Source of the DNA: CAZSNT01 sp964607765
Lineage (GTDB): Bacteria; Verrucomicrobiota; Lentisphaeria; Oligosphaerales; JABHEG01
Assembly (NCBI GenBank): GCA_964607765.1
Contig: CAZSNT010000028.1
Location: forward strand, 13,440-77,439
DNA: 64,000 nucleotides
Reading direction: 5' to 3'
In this document: piece by piece, positions 1 through 8,576 of the stretch
Layout of the letters: each line of letters opens with the position of its first letter
Position numbering within the stretch: the stretch's first letter is position 1
Position numbers and translations under genes: made by a program
Notes under the pieces: model-generated
What the model saw: the letters and a program-made list of their open reading frames with translations, nothing else
Database searches by the model: none
Told to the model about the DNA's origin: nothing

Positions 1-1
1 C

Positions 2-982
2 GACGTGCTCTGCTTCAGCCGCAGCGACGGCAGCATGCAGTGGCAGAAGACGGTGCGCCGGGAAGTGCCGCACGAGGGGTTCCATCGTGACCACGGCTAT
101 GCGTCGTGTTCGCCGGTCACGGACGGCACACACGTGTGGGCTTTCTTCGGCTCCCGCGGTCTGCATTGCCTCGACATGGACGGCAACATTGTCTGGACCG
201 CGGATCTGGGGCGCATGCGCACGCGCGTCAGCTTCGGGGAGGGCAGCTCCCCGGCTTTGGCGGGCAGTGCGGTCATCGCGCTGCTGGACCAGGAAGGCGA
301 TTCGTCCATCGTCGCGCTGAACAAAGCAACCGGCGACGTGCTTTGGCGCAAAGCACGCGACGAAAGGACGTCCTGGACCACACCCGTGCCCATCGAGCTC
401 GACGGCCGCACTCAGATCATCGTCAACGGTAGGAACCGCACACGCAGCTACGACCTGGCGACAGGCGACGTGCTGTGGCAGTGCGGTGGCCAGACAGAGA
501 ACGTCATTCCCGCCCCCGTCGTTGGCTTTGGCATGGTCTACTGTGCCAGCGGCTTCCGCGGCGCGGCTATGCAGGCGATCGCACTGGGCCGCACCGGCGA
601 GCTCACCAACACGGACGCTGTTGTGTGGGAAGTAAAAGAGCACACCCCGTACGTTCCGTCGCCTCTGCTCTACGGCGAGCTGCTCTACATGTTCGCCAGG
701 AATGAGGGGCGTCTCACGTGCCTGGACGCCAAGACGGGGCGTGTGCACTATTCGCGTCAACAGATTGCCGGCATGCGCAACGTGTACGCGTCGCCGGTCG
801 GGGTCTCGGGGCGCATCTACCTGGCCGGCCGCAAAGGCACGGTGGCCGTGCTGAAGAACAGCCCGAAGCTCGAGGTCCTCGCAGTGAACAAGCTCGATGA
901 AGGCTTCGACGCATCGCCGGCCATCGTGGGCGACGCGCTGTTCCTGCGCGGCGGCAAGTCCCTGTACTGCATCGCGAAGTGA
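2..982 (+). CDS. PQQ-type beta-propeller protein, 3' part (5' end outside window)
   Basis: The frame is open to the left edge, so this is the C-terminal 326 residues of a longer gene. It reads as successive beta-propeller blades, each with a strand ending like LHCLDMDGNIVWTADLG or LYCIAK and an AxxGxxxW turn typical of PQQ/BamB-like repeats (for example NKATGDVLW and DLATGDVLW). No PQQ-binding or dehydrogenase catalytic residue can be assigned. Proteins of this type in the PVC group are usually exported and of unknown role. It ends 10 bases before the next gene's start, so the two are probably co-transcribed. The larger relative at 55300-58608 shows what a full-length member looks like. The fold call is solid; the function is unknown. 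Confidence 0.8.
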   Translation, partial: DVLCFSRSDGSMQWQKTVRREVPHEGFHRDHGYASCSPVTDGTHVWAFFGSRGLHCLDMDGNIVWTADLGRMRTRVSFGEGSSPALAGSAVIALLDQEGDSSIVALNKATGDVLWRKARDERTSWTTPVPIELDGRTQIIVNGRNRTRSYDLATGDVLWQCGGQTENVIPAPVVGFGMVYCASGFRGAAMQAIALGRTGELTNTDAVVWEVKEHTPYVPSPLLYGELLYMFARNEGRLTCLDAKTGRVHYSRQQIAGMRNVYASPVGVSGRIYLAGRKGTVAVLKNSPKLEVLAVNKLDEGFDASPAIVGDALFLRGGKSLYCIAK

Positions 983-992
983 TGGTGACAAC

Positions 993-1799
993 ATGAGAGT
1001 TCTGGTAGCGGCAATCGCGGTGGGCGCATCCGCCCTCCGAGCCCAGTCCACGGCGCCCCAGACGCGGAAGGACGGGCACGCGCTCAAGCCTGTCGCGGCT
1101 TCGACCGACCAATACGAGAAGCGTGAAGTGGAAGGCTGGACCGTCTGGGTGAACCGGCGGCTCCTGACAGACAAGGCCGAACTCGGCCGGCGTGCTCTGC
1201 GGTTGCTTGAAACCAAGCTGTACGAGGTCGGACGCGTTGTCCCGGAGCCCGGCTGTCGCGAACTCCGCAAAGTGCCTGTCTGGCTGGGGGTCGACGACGG
1301 CCATGCGCCCTGCGCCGAGTATCATCCCAGCCGCGAATGGCTGCGCAGGAACGGCTACAACCCGGACAAAGCGAAGTGTGTGGAGATCGGCTGCGCCGAC
1401 AAGTTCCTGAAGTGGTCCAGGCACCAACCCATGATGGTGCTGCACGAGCTGGCGCACGCCTACCACCACCAGGTGGTCGGTCACAAGCATCCCGGGTGGC
1501 GCGCCGCCTACGACGCGGCCGTCGCGGGCGGCAAGTACGAGGCCGTGCTCTGCCACGACGGCAGGACCAAGCGCGCCTACGCCATGTCCAACATCCAGGA
1601 GTACTTCGCGGAGTTGACCGAGTGCTTCTTCGGCACGAACGACTTCTACCCGTTTGTCCGGGCCGAACTGCAGGAGCATGATCCCGAGGCGTTCCGCCTG
1701 CTGCAGAAACTGTGGTCGCACAGACAAGATCCCAGAGAGATTTCACCACGAAGGACACCAAGGACACGAAGATCTGGAGATCGGAAAGCGGAGCAGTGA
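993..1799 (+). CDS. Exported HExxH zinc metallopeptidase-like protein
   Basis: A 268-residue protein. I chose the ATG at 993 because it gives a short hydrophobic signal-like N terminus (MRVLVAAIAVGASALRAQ) and follows the upstream stop by 10 bases. The core has HELAHAYHH with H151, E152 and H155, followed some 50 residues later by an EYFAE motif (E203, E207). That layout fits a gluzincin-type site in which a downstream Glu is the third zinc ligand. Several Cys (HAPCAEY, KCVEIGC, VLCHD, ECFFG) could form disulfides. The last ~20 residues (SPRRTPRTRRSGDRKAEQ) are translated from a repeat element starting near 1741 and are probably not part of the ancestral protein. Substrate unknown; possibly a sugar-locus accessory protease. 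Confidence 0.75.
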   Translation: MRVLVAAIAVGASALRAQSTAPQTRKDGHALKPVAASTDQYEKREVEGWTVWVNRRLLTDKAELGRRALRLLETKLYEVGRVVPEPGCRELRKVPVWLGVDDGHAPCAEYHPSREWLRRNGYNPDKAKCVEIGCADKFLKWSRHQPMMVLHELAHAYHHQVVGHKHPGWRAAYDAAVAGGKYEAVLCHDGRTKRAYAMSNIQEYFAELTECFFGTNDFYPFVRAELQEHDPEAFRLLQKLWSHRQDPREISPRRTPRTRRSGDRKAEQ

Positions 1800-1911
1800 C
1801 ATACCAATGGCAGCGTGGGTGGACAGGGGAGGACCCGGAATCCGGGCCAGCCTGCCGCCCAAGCGACCCTCTTCTCCTGCCTTCGTGCTCTCCGTGTGCT
1901 TCGTGGTGAGA
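1741..1911. repeat. Inverted-repeat element with 9-nt-period arms (KDTKDTK type)
   Basis: The left arm (1741-1771) begins TTTCACCACGAAGGACAC and continues with a 9-base period. The right arm (1881-1911) is its reverse complement with 25 of 31 positions matching. About 109 bases lie between them. The arm encodes FTTKDTKDTK in one frame, a peptide often seen mis-annotated in draft genomes of this type. The element overruns the 3' end of the metallopeptidase gene. From 1912 to 2133, up to the sulfatase stop codon, I see no supportable gene. Confidence 0.8.
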
Positions 1912-2133
1912 CAATTCGGAATGTGAACACGCGGCTTCAGCTGACCGCTGATCCGCGCCGGCCTTCAGCCGTCACGGCCATCGTCAGCTGGGCCACCCGG
2001 TCGCAGCCAGGTGCCATGAAGTGATCCCGGAAACACTCGATCCGGTTCCCGGCCTTCTCATGCGGCCATGAAGTCCCTGGTCTGGACGTACTCCACCCTC
2101 TCTGCGCGGAGAGCGATATCCCCCCACTCACAG

Positions 2134-3501
2134 TCATCCCTCCACGACCGCACGTTCCAGCAGCGCCTTGTGGTGCCTTGGCGCGTCCTCGTGGCTCATG
2201 AAATCGGGCGGCGGGAAGACCGCTTCCCTGCCCCAGTCATCATCCGTTTCCGCCATGTGCCTGGTCAGGATCTCGTCCAGCGCGCGCGCCTTGTCTGCGA
2301 ACTCCGCATCCCCGACCCGGTTGTGCATCTCCAACGGGTCGCGACGCAGGTCGAACAGCGCCACTGGCCCGGCCGCCTGCCGGACGTAGAGCCAGTCGCG
2401 TGTGCGGATGCCGCGTTCCGGGACAGGGAACCGTTCCGGGCCGTCCTTTTCCATCAGGATCTCGTAGTAGACGAAGTCGCGCAACGAGGCGTCCTCCCCT
2501 CTCAGCCATGCGGCGAGGCTCTCGCCCTGTACGCCGTCCGGCACACCGACACCGCACAGTTCGAGAACGGTGGGCATGAGGTCCACGGCCGGGTCGACCA
2601 CCGTGCCGATGCGCTGCCCGGCGGTGATCCCGGCAGGCCAACGCACAATGAACGGCACGTGCATGGCAGCGTCGCACCAGGTCTTCTTGCCGTAGCGCCC
2701 GAACTCGCCTGCCGTCTCACCGTGATCGCTGACCAGGACCACGATCGTGCTGTCGGTCAGGCCTTGTTCGTGGAGCCAGTCAAGGACACGGCCAACGTTG
2801 TCGTCCACGCAGGTGCACAGCCCGTAATACCTGGCCAGGAAACGGCGGGCCCGGTCACGCTGGTCCGGCGGCGTGCAGTCGCGCAGCGGCACGTCGGCGG
2901 GATCGTACATGGTCGCGTAGTGCTCGGGCATCGTCAAGGGCGGGTGCGGCAGGCCGTAGTTTATCATGGCGAAGAACGGCCGGTCCTGATCGACGGCGTC
3001 CTGTATGACTTCCAGCACGTGCTCGGTTTGCACATCCGGCTCGTACCGCGTGGACACGCGCGCGGTTGGATCATCGTCGCGGTAGAACAGCGGATTGAAG
3101 TACTGATGCCCGCGGCTGAAACCGATGAAACGCCGGAACCCGCAGCGGTACTCCGGCGTCACGTACGCGTACTTGGCCCCGCCGTTCAGGTGCCACTTGC
3201 CCACGTAGCCGGTCACGTACCCGGCGTCATTGAAGCAGTCTGCCAGCCAACGCTGCCCGAGCGGGATCGGGTAATGGTTGGCGCACATGCCGTTGCTGTG
3301 CGCGTACTTGCCGGTCATGACCGAGGCGCGGAACGGACAGCAGAGCGGGAACGAGGTGAACGCGTTCTCGAAAAACGCGCCCTCCCGCGCAAGCCGGTCG
3401 ATGCGTGGTGTGCGGATCGTCGTGTTGCCTGCGGCGCCCGTGCAGTCGTACCGCATCTGATCCGGGTAGATGACGAGAAGGTTCGGTCGCTCACATCCCA
3501 T
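2134..3501 (-). CDS. Sulfatase, cytoplasmic type
   Basis: A 455-residue type I sulfatase of the alkaline-phosphatase superfamily, hydrolysing sulfate esters. The start at 3501 gives MGCERPNLLVIYPDQMRYD, placing the metal-binding D14 in the usual first strand. The formylglycine motif is LCCPFRASVMTG with C54 as the residue to be oxidised (CxPxR). Further family marks are GKWHLNGG and VSDHGETAGEFG. There is no signal peptide, so it should act in the cytoplasm unless the start is further upstream. The open frame extends to 3675, but that extension is Arg-rich and lacks signal character. It stands alone on the minus strand, 122 bases downstream of usp. The substrate cannot be told from sequence. 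Confidence 0.92.
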   Translation of the reverse strand: MGCERPNLLVIYPDQMRYDCTGAAGNTTIRTPRIDRLAREGAFFENAFTSFPLCCPFRASVMTGKYAHSNGMCANHYPIPLGQRWLADCFNDAGYVTGYVGKWHLNGGAKYAYVTPEYRCGFRRFIGFSRGHQYFNPLFYRDDDPTARVSTRYEPDVQTEHVLEVIQDAVDQDRPFFAMINYGLPHPPLTMPEHYATMYDPADVPLRDCTPPDQRDRARRFLARYYGLCTCVDDNVGRVLDWLHEQGLTDSTIVVLVSDHGETAGEFGRYGKKTWCDAAMHVPFIVRWPAGITAGQRIGTVVDPAVDLMPTVLELCGVGVPDGVQGESLAAWLRGEDASLRDFVYYEILMEKDGPERFPVPERGIRTRDWLYVRQAAGPVALFDLRRDPLEMHNRVGDAEFADKARALDEILTRHMAETDDDWGREAVFPPPDFMSHEDAPRHHKALLERAVVEG

Positions 3502-3623
3502 CGGCGGCTCCGTTCCGTATTCCGACGTCGCAGCGACTCGGCGACGCCGTGACCTGACGGCGCGATTCCCGACACCGACCGTCCGCTGCTCTGCCAGAAT
3601 CCGCTGTCTCCAGCGAATACCTG

Positions 3624-4199
3624 TTACGGCATGACAAATTCGTGCTCGGGGTGCTTCACGGTCAGCACCGGACACGGGGCCATACGCACGACCTTCTCCG
3701 CCGTGCTGCCCATGAGAACGTGCGCGAGTCCGGTACGGCCGTGCGTGCCCATCACGATCAGATCAACGGCATGCTCTTTTGCGACCGTGATGATCTCGAG
3801 AAACGCCTTGCCCTCGCTCAACTGCGTCCTGATCGCGCACGTGTGATTCTGGCGCAGCGTCTCAGCCAGCTCAGTCAAGCCGTAGTCCTGACTCGGGCTC
3901 GCGGCCGGTTGCGGCTCAGCATTCGCGTCGTCTTCATCAACCGCATCCGCAGCCAGGCCTACCTCTTCCAGGGCATCCTCCTGCGGCGTGCTCGTGGCCG
4001 CGGCGCCGTCCGCCAGATCCGGATCCGGAACGGGGAATCCGTAGTAATCACAGACCGGTGCGACGGGAGTGCCCATGACATGCAGCAGGACCAGTTCCGC
4101 CCCGAAATTCTCTGCGAACGTGATCGCGTAGCGCAGCGCGTGATCCGATGTGGTTGAGAAATCCACAGGACACAGGACCTTTTGCAGTTCGATTCTCAT
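3624..4199 (-). CDS. Universal stress protein (UspA family) with acidic insert
   Basis: A 191-residue single UspA domain. The N-terminal strand is MRIELQKVLCPVDFSTTSDHA and the C terminus has the ATP-binding signature GTHG-x9-GS followed by CPVLTVKH. Between them lies an unusual acidic, Ala/Asp/Glu-rich stretch (about residues 55-100) that makes it longer than the usual ~145 residues. The start at 4199 has a strong GAGGAG ribosome site 8 bases upstream; an in-frame extension to 4256 would run back into corA. It follows corA by 16 bases on the same strand, so the two probably form an operon linking divalent-metal flux and stress response. Confidence 0.92.
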   Translation of the reverse strand: MRIELQKVLCPVDFSTTSDHALRYAITFAENFGAELVLLHVMGTPVAPVCDYYGFPVPDPDLADGAAATSTPQEDALEEVGLAADAVDEDDANAEPQPAASPSQDYGLTELAETLRQNHTCAIRTQLSEGKAFLEIITVAKEHAVDLIVMGTHGRTGLAHVLMGSTAEKVVRMAPCPVLTVKHPEHEFVMP

Positions 4200-4215
4200 G
4201 ACTGACTCCTCCTCT

Positions 4216-5331
<1,116 letters not shown>

Positions 5332-5372
5332 GTTCTGTCTCCCTTTTCGCGTGGTGTCCGACGGCGACTTGA

Positions 5373-6851
5373 TCAGGGCGTGCGCGAATCCGTCCGGAAC
5401 GGCATGGCGGGCAGACCGGCTGCGTTCACCAAGTTCACGTCGGGGAACGCGGCGAACGCGTAGCGCACGACTTCCGGCGCGGGCACGGCAGCACAGGTCA
5501 GAACAACCGTCGCGCCATCGATACGGACATCGGCCCGGTGCCATTCGCGGCCCGCACCGGCAATCCAGAACGCGCGCGGCGGCTTCCCGTCCGTGGTGGT
5601 CAGGGCGTCGGCGTGCCGCAACCGCACGCGGATCGTGCTGCCCTCAACGGTCGCACTGTCAAGCGTGGGGCCCTGCGCCACGACATCCACACCGTTCACG
5701 TCACGCTGCGCGAGCAGGGCCAGACGCTTGCCGATCGGCGCTTTGTCTTTCGGGTGGATGTTCTTCGCATCACCGAGGTCAATGGTGTTCGCCACACCCG
5801 TGTGCGGCAGCTCGAGCAACCGGCACTGCGCTTCCCTGAACCACGCCCAGCTGTGCGCGTCCGGCCGGTCCAGAGCCTGTGTCGGCCCGGACTTGTGGGC
5901 GCGCCCGAACCGGGGCAGCATGACGGCAAGGAAGTGGAAGTCCTCTTTCTGCCACAGCGCGCGCAGCCGCTTGCACCAGGCGGGCAGCGTGACACCGTAC
6001 AGCTTCATGTTACCTATGCTTCCCGTGTTCGACTCGCCCTGGTACCAGACCAGCCCGCGAGCCGCGTAGGGCGCCAGCGGATGCATCATCGCGTTGTAGA
6101 GGATGTTCGGGCGCGTGCGCAGGTAGATGTTGTCCTTGCGCGCCCAGCGTTTCCCCGCTTCCTCGTCCGCGATCAACGCCGTGACCTTGGCACGGTCCTT
6201 CTCCTCGAACTGTGCCATCGCCGCTTTGAAGTGCGGGAGTTGCTTCGTCATGTCCAACGGCATCCAGCCCTCGATCGACGAACTGCCCCAGCACGTAACG
6301 ATCACGCCGACCGGCACGTCCAGGGCCTCCTGCAGGTGACAGGAGAACGCGAATGCCACCGCGCTGCCGCTCGGCTGTGTCGACCATGCGCCGCTGCAGC
6401 GTTCCTGCGGTTCGAACCGAACGGTCTGTTTCACGTGCAGGCTCCGCAGCGGACGATCGGCGGCTTGCTTCAGCATCGCCGGCGTCTCGGGCATGGCGCC
6501 GCGCCCCATCTGCATGTTCGACTGTCCGGAACAGATCCAGACCTCGCCCACCAGCACGTCCGAGAACACGATCTTGTCCTCGCCGCTACGCACGGCGAAC
6601 TGATACGGGCCGCCCACGGGAAGCGCCGGCAGATCCACCCGCCACCGGCCGTCGTCGGCCACTTTGCCCGTCACGTTCTGTCCGGCCGCCGCCACACGCA
6701 CAGTCGCGCCCGGCTCACCCCAGCCCCACACCGGCACGGCCATCTCACGCTGCAGCACCATGTGCTCGCCGAACGGTGACCCAAGCTCGAGTCCGGCGGC
6801 GGACAGAACGGTTGCCAGCAGGATCAGAGAGAGGCCGGTGAGCTCGCGCAT
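5373..6851 (-). CDS. Sialate O-acetylesterase-like exported esterase
   Basis: A 492-residue SGNH-type carbohydrate esterase (SASA family), expected to remove O-acetyl groups from sugars such as sialic acid. The start at 6851 gives a clear signal peptide (MRELTGLSLILLATVLSAAG) and is preceded by GGAGGAA. The block I SGQSNM motif places the nucleophile Ser at 111. The second conserved block is WYQGESN, and the C-terminal region holds a beta-sandwich. It lies upstream of corA on the same strand, 41 bases apart, which may be incidental. Deacetylation would make acetylated, sulfated glycans accessible to the hydrolases and sulfatases elsewhere in the window. Exact substrate uncertain. Confidence 0.9.
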   Translation of the reverse strand: MRELTGLSLILLATVLSAAGLELGSPFGEHMVLQREMAVPVWGWGEPGATVRVAAAGQNVTGKVADDGRWRVDLPALPVGGPYQFAVRSGEDKIVFSDVLVGEVWICSGQSNMQMGRGAMPETPAMLKQAADRPLRSLHVKQTVRFEPQERCSGAWSTQPSGSAVAFAFSCHLQEALDVPVGVIVTCWGSSSIEGWMPLDMTKQLPHFKAAMAQFEEKDRAKVTALIADEEAGKRWARKDNIYLRTRPNILYNAMMHPLAPYAARGLVWYQGESNTGSIGNMKLYGVTLPAWCKRLRALWQKEDFHFLAVMLPRFGRAHKSGPTQALDRPDAHSWAWFREAQCRLLELPHTGVANTIDLGDAKNIHPKDKAPIGKRLALLAQRDVNGVDVVAQGPTLDSATVEGSTIRVRLRHADALTTTDGKPPRAFWIAGAGREWHRADVRIDGATVVLTCAAVPAPEVVRYAFAAFPDVNLVNAAGLPAMPFRTDSRTP

Positions 6852-6986
6852 GTCGATTCCTCCGGTAAGGGGGCGTGATGGGAGTCCTGGTAAATATACC
6901 GGGGATCGCGGGACCTGGCCACGGCTCACCGGCACGAGGCACGCCTTGCCGCGCCCGGCCGCCTTGAAAACCACCGCCCCGGCAGG

Positions 6987-7026
6987 AATATTGCAGTATG
7001 TAAAGGCGTTTTCAGATTGCAAAAGA
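6987..7026 (+). promoter_or_regulatory. A/T-rich dyad upstream of ATPase gene
   Basis: A 40-base A/T-rich patch in otherwise GC-rich DNA, with TTGCA (6991-6995) and TGCAA (7018-7022) as inverted arms. It ends about 20 bases before the ATPase start codon. Its composition and position suggest a promoter or autoregulatory operator carried with the ATPase gene. No clear -35/-10 pair could be assigned. Confidence 0.35.
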
Positions 7027-7046
7027 CGTCGCCGGAGGAGGAAGGC

Positions 7047-8195
7047 ATGTTCATCCCACGTCGCGCCGAGAAGACCATCACGGAACGCCTCCAGCGGTAC
7101 CCTGCCGTTGCCTTGATCGGGCCTCGGCAGGCCGGGAAGACAACTCTCGCACGGTCCATCGCCAACACGTACTTTGACTTGGAACTGGAAGCGGATCGCC
7201 TACGACTCGATCTGCGTTGGGATTCCCTGGTCGGGGCTGACGACTTGGTCATCCTGGACGAAGCCCAGGCATTTCCCGAGATCTTCCCCCGCCTTCGTAA
7301 CGCCATCGATACGGACCGCCGACGCAACGGCCGCTTCCTCCTGCTTGGGTCGGTGGCGCCGAGCCTGATGCATACAGTATCGGAATCTCTGGCGGGCCGA
7401 CTCGCGTTGGTTGAGCTGACTCCTCTCCTCCTCGCCGAGATGCAGCCTGAAGGCCTCAACGCGCTCTGGCTGAGCGGCGGTTACCCTGACGGAGGCATCC
7501 TCGACGGCGCTACGGATGGTCTGTGGCACAATGACTACCTGCAGCTGTTGTGTCAGCGCGACCTGCCCACGTGGGGGCTGCCGGCCGACGCACAGACGAC
7601 GGCGCGACTCCTGCGCATGGTTGCCGCGGTGCATGGTCAGCAGTGGAACGCCTCCCGAATCGCACAGAGCCTGGCCCTGACCCACCCGACGGTCAATCGC
7701 TACATGGATTACTTGGAGGGTGCCTTCCTCCTGCGCTGCTTGCGGCCGTTCCAGACCAACCTGAGCAAGCGTCTGCGCAAACGTCCGAAATACTACTGGC
7801 GCGACGCCGGTCTGCTGCATGCACTCCTCCGAGTGTTCAACTACGACGATCTCCTCGCACAGCCTTGGGTCGGAGCCAGTTGGGAAGGCTTCGTGATTGA
7901 GCAGATCGTGTCCGTTGCTCAACAAGTCGATCCATTGACAGAGCCTTGGTTCTTCCGGACCAGTGACGGTTTCGAGCTCGACCTGCTACTGGAACACCGG
8001 GGCCAGCGCTGGGGCTTCGAGATCAAGCTGACGTCTCAACCGGATGCGCACGACCTGCGGCGCCTGCAGCGTGCCGCGGAGTTGGTGGATGCAGACAGAC
8101 GCGTCCTGGTGAGTCACGCCGCGGAGTTTGCGGAGGCCGGCGACACCTGGGCAGGCCCTCTGCCGGAGATCCTGCAACGCCTCACGCAACTGTAG
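7047..8195 (+). CDS. AAA ATPase with C-terminal DUF4143 domain
   Basis: A 382-residue protein. The Walker A motif GPRQAGKTT (K31, T32) lies near the N terminus, and Walker B is DLVILDEAQ. The C-terminal half has the DUF4143 pattern, ending in a PD-(D/E)xK-like strand set (DGFELDLLLEHRGQRWGFEIKLT). ATG 7047 was chosen because of GGAGGAGGAAGGC just upstream. Members of this family are scattered among bacteria and behave as mobile, stand-alone genes of unclear function; no toxin or antitoxin partner sits beside it here. The stop codon lies directly against a GH94 gene remnant on the opposite strand, suggesting the gene arrived by recombination. Confidence 0.9.
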   Translation: MFIPRRAEKTITERLQRYPAVALIGPRQAGKTTLARSIANTYFDLELEADRLRLDLRWDSLVGADDLVILDEAQAFPEIFPRLRNAIDTDRRRNGRFLLLGSVAPSLMHTVSESLAGRLALVELTPLLLAEMQPEGLNALWLSGGYPDGGILDGATDGLWHNDYLQLLCQRDLPTWGLPADAQTTARLLRMVAAVHGQQWNASRIAQSLALTHPTVNRYMDYLEGAFLLRCLRPFQTNLSKRLRKRPKYYWRDAGLLHALLRVFNYDDLLAQPWVGASWEGFVIEQIVSVAQQVDPLTEPWFFRTSDGFELDLLLEHRGQRWGFEIKLTSQPDAHDLRRLQRAAELVDADRRVLVSHAAEFAEAGDTWAGPLPEILQRLTQL

Positions 8196-8196
8196 G

Positions 8197-8521
8197 TCAG
8201 AACACCCTTCTGGACGCCGTCCGGGTTCAATATCTCGATTTCATACGTCGCGCCCCGGAACCGCCGCGCTACTCGAAGCTCGGGCCAATCCGACGGAATG
8301 CAGGGATCGATGCGCAGTCCATCATACTCCGGGCGTACGCCGCAGATGTGGTGAGTTGCCACGTGGTAGCTCCAGGTCGCCGTGCCGCTGAGCCACGGCA
8401 GCCGGCTGGCGCCGAACCGGCGACTGTATTTGCCGTGGGTCGACTGACAGTGTACGTACGGCTCGCTGCCGCGCATCTCGGTACGCGTATTGTACGCAGC
8501 CAGCATGCAAGCGCGGTTCCC
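8197..8521 (-). pseudogene. Remnant of GH94 glycoside phosphorylase (C-terminal part)
   Basis: The minus-strand frame reads about 108 residues closely resembling the C-terminal catalytic region of GH94 cellobiose/chitobiose phosphorylases. Hallmark blocks in order are SEPYVHCQSTHG, LPWLSGTATWSY, GVRPEYDGLRIDPCIPSDW and RRFRGATYEIEILNPDG. A full GH94 enzyme is roughly 800 residues. Here homology starts abruptly near 8521 and stops after VQKGV at about 8197, two bases from the ATPase stop. The ribosome-start and catalytic N-terminal portions are absent, so it cannot be functional. It shows that this lineage once phosphorolysed beta-linked disaccharides at this locus. Confidence 0.85.
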
Positions 8522-8576
8522 TGCGCAGCCGCCCTCCGGTCCGTCATGTACGAGCCGCGTCGGGTCCGGCTGCGCC

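Noticed and set aside
1937..2137. 66-codon minus frame between repeat and sulfatase
   Set aside because: No ribosome site or recognised motif; the sequence resembles a gene tail but cannot be assigned.
2068..3552. 494-codon plus frame
   Set aside because: Exact shadow of the minus-strand sulfatase, which has the full motif set.
7047..8195. Toxin-antitoxin or defence function for the ATPase
   Set aside because: No partner gene; DUF4143 alone does not support it.
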